A stretch of DNA of 41,242 bases from Immundisolibacter sp. (GTDB taxonomy: Bacteria; Pseudomonadota; Gammaproteobacteria; Immundisolibacterales; Immundisolibacteraceae), in the NCBI RefSeq assembly GCF_041601295.1, contig NZ_JBFIII010000010.1, positions 1 through 41,242 on the forward strand, given 5' to 3'. Shown piece by piece: positions 1 to 6,978 of the stretch. The notes under the pieces are model-generated. The model saw only the letters and a program-made list of their open reading frames with translations. It did no database searches and was not told where the DNA came from. Within the stretch, counting starts at the first letter, position 1. Each line of letters starts with the position of its first letter. A program made the position numbers and the translations under genes.

Positions 1-265
1 GCCGGGGGTGGCGTAAGCGACCGAGCGCCTATACGCCGAACTGACCGCCGCTGGCGTGGAAGTGCTGCTGGATGATCGCCCGGAGCGGCCCGGCGTGATG
101 TTCGCCGACATGGACCTGATCGGCATCCCGCACCGGCTGGTGGTGGGCGAACGCGGCCTCAAGGACGGCACGGTCGAGTACAAGGCTCGCCGCGCGGAGG
201 AAGCGCAGAACATTCCGCTGGCCGAGACGACCGGGTTCATCCGCCAGGCGCTGGCCGGGAGCTGA
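1..265 (+). pseudogene. proS: prolyl-tRNA synthetase, 3' fragment (partial, with in-frame stop)
   Basis: The frame ending in TGA at 263-265 encodes the C-terminal anticodon-binding domain of a bacterial ProRS. The stretch from ERLYAEL through LLDDRPERPGVMFADMDLIG, IPHRLVVGERGLKDG and VEYKARR matches the end of that enzyme, which charges tRNA-Pro. The gene is cut by the window edge. In the same frame TAA occurs at 14-16, just before conserved ATERLYAEL, and the first bases look like a slightly scrambled version of the expected codons (an extra G and a missing G). This could be a true lesion, or low-quality sequence at the end of a contig. Because ProRS is essential, either a sequence error or a second complete copy elsewhere is expected. 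From base 17 onward the family assignment is firm; whether the gene is broken is uncertain. Confidence 0.72.
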
Positions 266-320
266 GCAACGCGTGGGGTAGGGCAATCCCGCCCGCGAGG
301 ACTCACAGCGCAAGGCCGCG

Positions 321-385
321 AAAGTTGCATAAGGGGCGCTTCGGACGCGTCTTACGCAACTTTAAGTGCCTCAAGATTGCATAAG
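321..385. repeat. TTGCATAAG repeat/inverted repeat upstream of fic
   Basis: Bases 321-333 (AAAGTTGCATAAG) and 351-363 (CTTACGCAACTTT) form a 13-bp inverted repeat with one mismatch around a short GC-rich centre. TTGCATAAG recurs as a direct copy at 377-385, and a weaker copy (TCGCATAAC) lies at 418-426. The element sits in the non-coding gap between proS and fic. It could be an operator pair or a factor-independent hairpin. The extra direct copy argues for protein binding, but this is inference. Confidence 0.5.
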
Positions 386-426
386 AGCTGCGCAGACCGA
401 CTGCAACCACGGGCGCCTCGCATAAC

Positions 427-513
427 ATGTCGAACAGTTTGTTCATATTCGACACGAAAATCGAATATGTCGCCGACTTCGACATATGTCCTACCTATGT
501 CGCACCCATGTCC
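427..513. promoter_or_regulatory. ATGTCG/ATGTCC operator-like array upstream of fic
   Basis: Half-sites ATGTCG or ATGTCC occur at 427-432, 467-472, 486-491, 497-502 and 508-513, with reverse copies (CGACA or CGACAT) at 450-454 and 480-485. The last three direct copies are spaced exactly 11 bp, about one helical turn. Bases 444-452 and 461-469 form a perfect 9-bp inverted repeat (CATATTCGA/TCGAATATG), and 481-490 is a perfect palindrome (GACATATGTC). The array ends 27 bp before the fic start. The Fic product has a winged-helix C-terminus, so autoregulation is an attractive inference; no regulator has been demonstrated here. Confidence 0.6.
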
Positions 514-540
514 TACCCCCACCCCTAACGGAGGCCCGAG

Positions 541-1755
541 ATGGCCTGGTCCGGTCCAACGGTTCCTTACGACGAATTGCCCCGGCTCCCGCCAGCAACG
601 GAAATTGAAACCCGAGCGGTGCTCAAGGCATGTATCGAGGCGCGCGCTGCTCTGGCCGAGCTCAAGCAGCTCGGGGCCCTGATTCCAAATCCCACCGTTC
701 TCATCAACGCCATCCCGCTACTGGAAGCACAGGCGAGTTCAGAGATCGAGAACATCGTCACTACCACTGACAGGCTTTTCCGCTACGCAGATGGCGCCGA
801 TCCTGGTGACCCGCCAACACGCGAGGCACTGCGTTACCGCGCCGCGCTACACCACGGCTGTCGATCGCTGGTCGAGCGCCCGGTGTGCGCGCGCCTGGCC
901 GTGGAGGTGTGCGGTCTCATCAAGGACCGGGATATGGACATCCGCCGCATACCGGGTACGGCACTTGCCAACGACGCGATCGGCGAAGTGATCTACACCC
1001 CACCGGCCGGCGAAGCCCGGCTGCGCGACCTGCTCGCCAACTGGGAACGCTTTCTTCACGAAGCCACCCATCTGGACCCGCTGGTGCGCATGGCCGCGGC
1101 GCATTACCAGTTCGAAGCCATCCATCCTTTCATCGATGGCAACGGTCGTACCGGCCGCATCCTGAACCTGCTGTATCTGGTGGAGCAGGGCCTGCTGAGC
1201 CAGCCGGTGCTGTACCTGTCCCGCTACATCCTGCACAACAAGACGGATTACTACCGCCTGCTGCTAGGCGTCACCCGCGAAGCAGCCTGGGAGCCGTGGT
1301 TGCTCTACATGCTGGCCGCCGTCACCGACACCGCGCGCTGGACCAGCTCGCGCATCCAGGCCATCCGCGAACTGATGGACCACACCAGGGACTACGTGCG
1401 TCGCGCAGCGCCGTCGATTTATAGCCGCGAGCTGGTGGAGCTGATCTTCGTGCAGCCGTACTGTCGCATCGCCAATCTGGTCGCCGCCGGCATCGGCCAC
1501 CGGCAGACTGCTTCGTCTTATCTCCAGCAGCTATGCGCCACTGGGGTTCTGGAGGAGTGGCGCTCCGGTCGGGAAAAGGTATTCCTGCACCCACGCTACC
1601 TCGAACTTCATGACGCGCGAGGCCACGGCTTACAGATCGTATCCGCAGCCCGACATGGACGCCGGATCGCGTCCGCGCCCATGACCCAACCAACCCCCGC
1701 CCGCCTCACCTGGGCCGACATCCGCGCCCGCACCGTGGCCTTTGCCCGCGACTGA
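541..1755 (+). CDS. Fic family protein (class II, N-terminal inhibitory helix, C-terminal winged helix)
   Basis: This is a Fic-domain nucleotidyltransferase; enzymes of the family usually transfer AMP from ATP to a hydroxyl group of a target protein. The catalytic motif HPFIDGNGRTGR is intact with His at about residue 195. The N-terminal Fic_N region carries S66-S-E-I-E-N71, matching the (S/T)xxxE(G/N) inhibitory helix of class II Fic proteins, so activity is probably self-restrained. Residues about 290-360 look like a winged-helix DNA-binding domain. A GGAGG ribosome site at 530-534 fixes the ATG start at 541. Members of this type normally end soon after the winged helix (here near YLELH, about residue 360). 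The last roughly 25 residues, from the ATG at 1681, instead match the N-terminus of an MmeI-like enzyme, and the stop is a TGA within that relic. The target protein is unknown. Confidence 0.88.
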   Translation: MAWSGPTVPYDELPRLPPATEIETRAVLKACIEARAALAELKQLGALIPNPTVLINAIPLLEAQASSEIENIVTTTDRLFRYADGADPGDPPTREALRYRAALHHGCRSLVERPVCARLAVEVCGLIKDRDMDIRRIPGTALANDAIGEVIYTPPAGEARLRDLLANWERFLHEATHLDPLVRMAAAHYQFEAIHPFIDGNGRTGRILNLLYLVEQGLLSQPVLYLSRYILHNKTDYYRLLLGVTREAAWEPWLLYMLAAVTDTARWTSSRIQAIRELMDHTRDYVRRAAPSIYSRELVELIFVQPYCRIANLVAAGIGHRQTASSYLQQLCATGVLEEWRSGREKVFLHPRYLELHDARGHGLQIVSAARHGRRIASAPMTQPTPARLTWADIRARTVAFARD

Positions 1756-2130
1756 GCCAACGGCGCCTCGGAACGTGCCGAGTCGCAGACCTTCTGGAAC
1801 GAGTTCCTGGCCGTGTTCGGCGTGCACCGGCGGCGTGCGCAGGTGGTGTTCGAGCGCGCCGCGGCGCGTTTCGGCCGGCCCGGCATGGGGCGCATCGACG
1901 TGTTCTGGCCAGGCCTGCTGCTGGCCGAGCACAAGAGCGCCGGTGCCGATCTGACCGCCGCCTACACGCAGGCCACCGACTACTTCGCCGGCATTCCTGG
2001 CCCCGAGCCGCCGCGCCATATCGAGCGCTTCGGCTTCATCGCCGGCTACGCCGACGTGCGCGTGCGCGACCAAGACCCGCTCAACATCCGCGCCATCGAA
2101 CAGGCCGCGCAAGCCGTACTAGACACTAGA
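1681..2130 (+). pseudogene. MmeI-like (type IIL/IIG) restriction-modification N-terminal relic
   Basis: Reading from ATG 1681 in the fic frame gives LTWADIRARTVAFARD, a TGA at 1753-1755, then ASERAESQTFWNEFLAVFG, RIDVFWPGLLLAEHKSAG and an RFGFIAGYADV segment. This is the N-terminal nuclease-type domain of fused methyltransferase-endonucleases such as MmeI, where ...FARDWA... is usual, so TGA appears to replace a TGG Trp codon. The second half includes D-x-(about 10)-E-H-K (IDVFWPGLLLAEHKS), resembling a PD-(D/E)xK core. Recognisable similarity ends near 2130; no methyltransferase domain follows, and 2131-2405 holds only an uninformative open frame. The gene is therefore both nonsense-mutated and truncated. 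Confidence 0.68.
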
Positions 2131-2405
2131 CGCCCTCGCCGCCCCGACGGCGGCGCCCGCAGCTATGCCGGCGACGGGGTCCCAGCGCGTTGCGTTCTAT
2201 TCACCCGCTACGCCGCGCTGACTGCGCCGCTGGTCCGATCGGGCACAGGCCGCGGCCAGGCAGGGTCGGGAGAAGTAGACGCTCGTACGGACACCGCGGG
2301 CCGAACCGGGCCGGTTGGTTTCAACGCGTAACTGGAGAGATTCCCGGCTCGGAATGTTCACTTCCATGTCCGCGTCGGCAACATGCAAGTCTCTGCAAGG
2401 GCCGC

Positions 2406-2651
2406 TCACATGGACTCGACAGATATACCCTCCGCCGGCAGGTTGCGGCGAACCTGTTCGGCTTTTTGGCGGCTGGAGAAGGTGATGGCCATATCGATCC
2501 AGGGCACCCAACACACCGGGTCGACGCTGTTGAGGTAGCTCTCGCGGTCGGTTGCGACGCGTTCGCGCTCGAAAACCTGTCCGTTTTCCCGGTCGAGGAA
2601 CTTGCCTTTGGAAAGAGTTTTTTTGGTTTGCTTGACGATCAGGTAGGGCAT
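2406..2651 (-). CDS. hypothetical small protein (81 aa)
   Basis: I do not recognise the family. The frame starts at ATG 2651 with an AAGG-type ribosome site a few bases upstream and encodes a charged, soluble-looking protein with no signal peptide or membrane segment. It has a basic N-terminal third (VKQTKKTLSKGKF), a central stretch SVDPVCWVPWIDMAI with two Trp, and an AEQVRRNLPAEGI tail. It lies alone between the decayed restriction-modification relic and tRNA-Phe, which suggests accessory or island DNA. The sensible amino-acid composition and ribosome site favour a real gene, but this is not certain. Confidence 0.5.
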   Translation of the reverse strand: MPYLIVKQTKKTLSKGKFLDRENGQVFERERVATDRESYLNSVDPVCWVPWIDMAITFSSRQKAEQVRRNLPAEGISVESM

Positions 2652-2768
2652 AAGACCTTGGGCTAAAGATACAAGCGGGCGCGCCCGCCACGACTCCGAC
2701 AGCTTTGGCCTGGGCGCGGAAAATCACAACACGCGACCCCGTCTTAGCGGGATTACCCACGTAAAAAA

Positions 2769-2844
2769 TGGTGGCCAGGGGCGGAATCGAACCACCGACA
2801 CGTGGATTTTCAGTCCACTGCTCTACCGACTGAGCTACCTGGCC
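2769..2844 (-). tRNA. tRNA-Phe (anticodon GAA)
   Basis: The minus strand gives a complete 76-nt tRNA. The 7-bp acceptor stem GGCCAGG/CCTGGCC is followed by discriminator A and an encoded CCA (complement of 2769-2771). The D-arm contains AGCTCAGTCGGTAGAGC, the anticodon loop CTGAAAA holds anticodon GAA, and the T-loop is GGTTCGATTCC. Anticodon GAA reads both Phe codons. Its 3' end points to the fic/MmeI relic, which suits an island integrated at the tRNA, although no duplicated 3' end was found in the window. Confidence 0.97.
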
Positions 2845-3094
2845 ACACCTCGAACTGGAACCCTGCCGCTGGCACGGCTGGCCACGGGTAGGCTTGCGAT
2901 CCGCCAGGCAAAACCTGGAAAACACCATGTTTGCGGACCGCGGGTCGATTCAGCCGTTGCGGCGCGGCGCGGGGTGCGTATTAGATGCGCCGCTGGACAG
3001 TGGCGTCAAGACGCGCGGTACCATCAGGCAGGCCAGTATCGGCTCCGCTTGGCTGCCGAGCGCGGAGCCTTCAGTCATTACCCAGGAAAGCGTC

Positions 3095-3502
3095 TTGCGA
3101 ATTCTGCACACCATGTTGCGAGTCGGCGATCTTGACCGCTCGATTGCGTTCTACACCAGCGTGCTGGGCATGGGCCTGGTGGCGCGCCACGACTTTCCGG
3201 CCGGTCGCTTTACCCTGGCGTTTGTCGGTTACGCGTCGCAGCCGGGCGTTTCGCCCAGTTCGGCCGGCACGCCGCTGATCGAGCTGACGCACAACTGGGA
3301 CACGCCATGCTATGACTTGGGAAGCGGGTTTGGTCACATTGCGATTGAGGTCCAGGACGCTCACGCGACCTGCGAGGCGATCAAGACACGTGGCGGCAAG
3401 GTGGTGCGCGAGGCCGGCCCCATGCAGCACGGCAGCACGATAATCGCATTTGCCGAGGACCCCGACGGTTATCGCATCGAGCTGATCCAGCAGCAACGCT
3501 AA
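3095..3502 (+). CDS. gloA: lactoylglutathione lyase (glyoxalase I, E. coli Ni-type)
   Basis: The enzyme isomerises the hemithioacetal of methylglyoxal and glutathione to S-lactoylglutathione in the cytosol. The family start IxHTMLRVGDLDRSIxFY is reached from TTG at 3095, which has AGGA at 3084-3087 seven bases upstream; an upstream start would add about 67 unrelated residues. With this start the protein is 135 aa, the usual length. Metal ligands are visible as His5, Glu63 (LIELTHNW), His81 (GFGHIAI) and Glu129 (YRIELI). Compared with E. coli GloA there is a short insertion (about residues 48-58, SQPGVSPSS) before the Glu63 strand. Its TAA stop falls inside the left arm of the palindromic element at 3500-3657. 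Confidence 0.93.
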   Translation: MRILHTMLRVGDLDRSIAFYTSVLGMGLVARHDFPAGRFTLAFVGYASQPGVSPSSAGTPLIELTHNWDTPCYDLGSGFGHIAIEVQDAHATCEAIKTRGGKVVREAGPMQHGSTIIAFAEDPDGYRIELIQQQR

Positions 3503-3657
3503 GGAGACGCTGAAGTATTCAGTGTTTACCGCAGCGCAAGGATGCGCTGCCAAAATCTGTGGCCGACAGCCACGGATTTTGTGAGCCATCGGAAAACCAC
3601 GCTTTTCCGATGGCGGGCGCTGAGAAAGCCAGGATGGATTTATTCAGCGCTTCCTTA
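3500..3657. repeat. 158-bp palindromic element with three tandem hairpins (MITE-like)
   Basis: Outer arms 3500-3514 (TAAGGAGACGCTGAA) and 3643-3657 (TTCAGCGCTTCCTTA) are inverted repeats, 13 of 15 matching. Between them lie three adjoining stem-loops: 3531-3538/3543-3550 (8 bp, perfect), 3551-3563/3569-3581 (13 bp, one G-T wobble) and 3585-3596/3603-3614 (12 bp, perfect). As RNA this would fold into a closed multi-branched shape. The outer arms resemble insertion-sequence terminal repeats, and there is no transposase, so a miniature inverted-repeat element is the best guess. It could also work as a transcriptional barrier after gloA. No second copy occurs in this window. Confidence 0.65.
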
Positions 3658-3722
3658 AGGGCCGACCGGCGCCCGCGGCAGGGGCGGTATCATGCCGCGC
3701 CCGCTCATAAAACCATCTGCCA

Positions 3723-5276
3723 GTGACTGCATCCCCCCCGGCGACATCCCTGACTCTGCCGCTAACCACGTTACCAGGAACGGGTCTGCTGGCCTTCGCC
3801 GGGTTCTTCGTGGCCCTGCGAGTGCTGTTTTTTCCGCTCGCCGACCCCATCGTCGACGAAACGTATTACTGGCTCTACTCGCAACACCTGGAACTCGGCT
3901 TTCTGGACCACCCGCCGCTGGTGGCCTGGCTGAACTGGCTCGGTACGCATTTGCTGGGTAACACGGCGGCTGGAATGCGTCTGGGAGCCATAGGCTGCGG
4001 CCTGATCACCCTGACTTATGTCTACCGGCTGGCGCGCGAGGTGGGTGGCGGCCACCAACTCGCACTGGCGGCAGTGCTGCTGGGCTGCGCTCTGCCGGGG
4101 TTTTTCCTGTCCGGCTTTCTGATGACACCGGATGCGCCGCTGGTGGCGGCGTGGTCGGCCGGGCTGTTTTACCTGCATCGGGCATTGGTGCGGGATGACG
4201 CGCGTGCCTGGCTGGGAATCGGCCTGGCAATGGGCATCGGCCTGCTCGCCAAGTATCCCATCGTGCTGCTGGCCGGCGGCGCTGCTGGCTTTGTGCTGAC
4301 CGACCCGGCGGCGCGGCGCTGGCTGAGTCGCCCGCAACCGTATCTTGCAGCACTGATGGCGCTAGTATTGTTCTCGCCAGTATTGGTCTGGAACCTGCAA
4401 CACGACTGGGCATCCTTCGCATTCCAGGGCAGCCGACGCCTGCAGGAGAACTACGAGTTCTCGACCCACTTGCTGGTGGTCCACGTGCTGCTGCTGCTGT
4501 TTCCGACCGGCGCGCTGGCCGCCTGGGGCCTGCTCAATCGCCCGGATTGGCGTGCCGAGGCGGTCCCGGATCGCCGCAGCCGCCGCTTCTTGCTGTGGGC
4601 GGCCGGTGTGCCGTTTAGCGTGTTTTTTTTCTTCAGTCTGTTCAACTACGCGCATTTCCATTGGACTGGGCCCGCGTACCTGGCGCTGCTGCCGTTGCTG
4701 GCAATGACGCTGCTGCCACCGGGCGGTGCGGATGACCCGCTGCGGCGCTGGCTGTATCGCGCCTGGCGGCCTAGCTTGCTGCTACTGGCCGGCATTTACG
4801 CCACGACCGCCGTTTACATCGTCTTTGGTCTGCCCGGCGTTCCGTACCCGACGCACAACGTGGGTTATCTCGCTTGGCGCGAGGCGACAGCGGCGGTATA
4901 CACACTCGAACAGCAGGTCGAACGTGACACTGGCCAGCGCCCACTGGTAGCCGGCATGAGCAAGTGGTCGATTGCCGCCGGTCTGGCCTTTTACGACACC
5001 GACGGCCGGCGCGACAACATCACCTCGCGCAACATCGTCGGGCGCACCGGAGCGATGTTCGAGTACTGGTTCGACGACCCAAGCGACGGTCGGCGGCCGG
5101 TATTGCTGATCGATTTCGAGCGCAAGGATCTGGAGGATCCCTCCGTCGAGGCGGCTCTGGTCGACGTCGGCCCCATCCGCGAGCAGACCCTGCGTTGGCG
5201 GGGCCAGGTGATCCGCCACCTTTACTACCGTATCGCTGCCGGCTATCGGCCCCAGTCCGTGCGACGGGTACCCTGA
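3723..5276 (+). CDS. GT39/ArnT-like membrane glycosyltransferase
   Basis: This 517-aa, strongly hydrophobic protein belongs to the PMT/ArnT-type glycosyltransferases (GT39, PMT_2). These inner-membrane enzymes use a polyprenyl-phosphate sugar and add it to a lipid or protein on the periplasmic side. The first external loop has the acidic motif PIVDETYYW followed by FLDHPPLVAW, as expected for family catalytic and metal-binding residues. Many membrane segments fill about residues 15-370, and a soluble domain of about 120 residues closes the protein. Start GTG 3723 gives a normal first membrane helix, but no clear ribosome site precedes it. Only 4 bp separate it from the ABC transporter gene, so the two are probably co-transcribed. 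The acceptor is unknown; a lipid is likely given the neighbours. Confidence 0.85.
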   Translation: MTASPPATSLTLPLTTLPGTGLLAFAGFFVALRVLFFPLADPIVDETYYWLYSQHLELGFLDHPPLVAWLNWLGTHLLGNTAAGMRLGAIGCGLITLTYVYRLAREVGGGHQLALAAVLLGCALPGFFLSGFLMTPDAPLVAAWSAGLFYLHRALVRDDARAWLGIGLAMGIGLLAKYPIVLLAGGAAGFVLTDPAARRWLSRPQPYLAALMALVLFSPVLVWNLQHDWASFAFQGSRRLQENYEFSTHLLVVHVLLLLFPTGALAAWGLLNRPDWRAEAVPDRRSRRFLLWAAGVPFSVFFFFSLFNYAHFHWTGPAYLALLPLLAMTLLPPGGADDPLRRWLYRAWRPSLLLLAGIYATTAVYIVFGLPGVPYPTHNVGYLAWREATAAVYTLEQQVERDTGQRPLVAGMSKWSIAAGLAFYDTDGRRDNITSRNIVGRTGAMFEYWFDDPSDGRRPVLLIDFERKDLEDPSVEAALVDVGPIREQTLRWRGQVIRHLYYRIAAGYRPQSVRRVP

Positions 5277-5280
5277 CCCC

Positions 5281-6978
5281 ATGCGCCTGTTACTACACTT
5301 TGCGCGAGCCTATCCGGCGCGCGGTCTGCTTACCCTGCTGGCGCTATTGCTGGCCGGCTTGCTGGACGGATTAGGCCTGTCCTCGCTGCTCACCATGCTG
5401 GTGTCGGTATCGGGCGACAGCGCCGGACTGCCGTTGCCGGCTCGACAAGTCACGCAGTTCCTGGCCGCCATGGGCATCCCGCCGGGCCTGGGTCCGCTGC
5501 TGGTACTTATGGTGGCGGCCATGGTGGCCAAGGCGCTACTGACGCTGGCCGCCAACGCGCAGGTCGGCTACACCGTGGCACGCGTAGCGACCGACCTGCG
5601 TCTGGGCCTGCTGCGAGCCGTGCTGGCAAGCCGCTGGGAGTATTACCTGCACACGCCGATCGGCGGGCTGTCGAACGCGATTTCCGGCGAGGCCAACCGG
5701 GCGTCCAATGCCTATTTCAACGCCGCCCAGATGATCGCCCTGTTGGTGCAAGCGGTTATTTACACGGCGCTGGCGCTGCTGGTGTCCTGGCAGGCCACCT
5801 TGGTCGCACTGGGCATCGGCGGCGCGTTAATGGGCGCCATGGGGGGACTGGTACGCCGCGCTCGCCGGGCCGGCGCGCGTCAGTCCCAGCTCACTGCCGC
5901 CCTGGTTACCTATCTGACGGATGTATTGCAGTCGGTAAAACCCTTGAAGGCCATGGGCCGCGAGGATCTCGCCGACGGAATTCTGGCCAGCCAGACGCGG
6001 CAGATCGACAAGGCCCTGCGCAAGCAGGTCATCGCCAAGGAAGCCCTTCCGGCGGTGCAGGAGCCACTGCTGGCGTCCCTGGCAGCCGGCGGGCTGTACT
6101 TGGCCATGGTGCATCTGGGGATGTCGCTGGCGGCGGTGATGGTGGTGATTTTCCTGCTGGCACGGGTGCTCGGTTATTTCACCAAAGTGCAGCGGCAGTA
6201 CCAACACATGGTGAGCTCGGAAGCCGCGTATTGGCTGCTGCACGCCGCGATCACCAAGGCCCGGGCAGCGGCCGAACCCCCGGCCGGTGGCGCCCGGCCC
6301 TGCCTTGAGCACGGCATCGCGCTGAAGCACGTGCGCTTCGCCTATGGCGAGCAGGCGGTGTTGGACGATATAAGCCTCGACATCCCGGCGGGCCAGTTGA
6401 CGACGCTCATCGGCCCTTCAGGTGCTGGCAAGACAACGTTGGTCGATGTCGTCATCGGCCTGCTGAGCCCTCAATCCGGTGAAGTGCTGATCGACGGCCA
6501 ACCGCTGGCGCAGCTCGACCGGCGGGCCTGGCGGCGCATGATCGGCTACGTTCCGCAGGATACGCTGCTGCTGCACGACAGCGTGCTCGCCAACGTGACA
6601 CTGGGGGACCCCGCACTCGGCCGCGATGACGCCGAGCGGGCGCTGCGCCTGGCCGGCGCCTGGGAGTTCGTCGCAGAGCTGCCAAATGGGTTGGATACGC
6701 CGGTTGGCGAGCGCGGCGGCAAGCTGTCTGGCGGCCAGCGCCAGCGTATCGCCATCGCGCGCGCCCTGGTGCACCGCCCGGCGCTGGTGATCCTGGACGA
6801 GCCGACCTCGGCGCTCGACGCCGCTGCCGAGGCTGCCGTTCGGGATACCCTGCGCGAGCTGAAGACCCACTACACGCTGCTCGCCATCACCCACCGACCC
6901 GCACTGCTGGACGTGTCGGACCATGTCCACCACATCGTCGGCGGCAGGCTACGCACGGCGAACGAGCCGGTCACCTGA
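5281..6978 (+). CDS. ABC transporter, fused permease-ATPase (MsbA-like exporter)
   Basis: A 565-aa half-transporter with an N-terminal membrane domain (about residues 1-330) and a C-terminal ATPase. Walker A GPSGAGKTT is near residue 378, the signature LSGGQRQR near 482, Walker B LVILDEP near 502, and the switch His lies in ITHRP. Such proteins dimerise and use ATP to move hydrophobic substrates, often lipids, across the inner membrane. Placement between a GT39 glycosyltransferase and an LpxL-like acyltransferase suggests flipping of a lipid or glycolipid precursor. It is not certainly the housekeeping MsbA, since lpxK is not adjacent. Its TGA overlaps the next ATG by one base, indicating translational coupling. 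Confidence 0.9.
   Translation: MRLLLHFARAYPARGLLTLLALLLAGLLDGLGLSSLLTMLVSVSGDSAGLPLPARQVTQFLAAMGIPPGLGPLLVLMVAAMVAKALLTLAANAQVGYTVARVATDLRLGLLRAVLASRWEYYLHTPIGGLSNAISGEANRASNAYFNAAQMIALLVQAVIYTALALLVSWQATLVALGIGGALMGAMGGLVRRARRAGARQSQLTAALVTYLTDVLQSVKPLKAMGREDLADGILASQTRQIDKALRKQVIAKEALPAVQEPLLASLAAGGLYLAMVHLGMSLAAVMVVIFLLARVLGYFTKVQRQYQHMVSSEAAYWLLHAAITKARAAAEPPAGGARPCLEHGIALKHVRFAYGEQAVLDDISLDIPAGQLTTLIGPSGAGKTTLVDVVIGLLSPQSGEVLIDGQPLAQLDRRAWRRMIGYVPQDTLLLHDSVLANVTLGDPALGRDDAERALRLAGAWEFVAELPNGLDTPVGERGGKLSGGQRQRIAIARALVHRPALVILDEPTSALDAAAEAAVRDTLRELKTHYTLLAITHRPALLDVSDHVHHIVGGRLRTANEPVT

Noticed and set aside
486..518. 11-bp repeats as a possible CRISPR or tandem satellite
   Set aside because: Units are too short, there are no spacers and no cas genes; phased operator sites are a better reading.
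2677..2690. GC-only palindrome GCGGGCGCGCCCGC
   Set aside because: A single low-complexity GC palindrome, no T-run and no gene end at the proper distance.
2197..2928. A 243-codon minus-strand frame
   Set aside because: It reads through tRNA-Phe (giving the familiar QSVEQWTENPRVGGSIPP artefact) and has no other family signal.
4478..4490. CACGTG in the GT39 gene and other isolated cores (for example 8112, 8993, 17947) as extra parS sites
   Set aside because: They lack the TGTT/AACA flanks; only the two recF sites match the full consensus.
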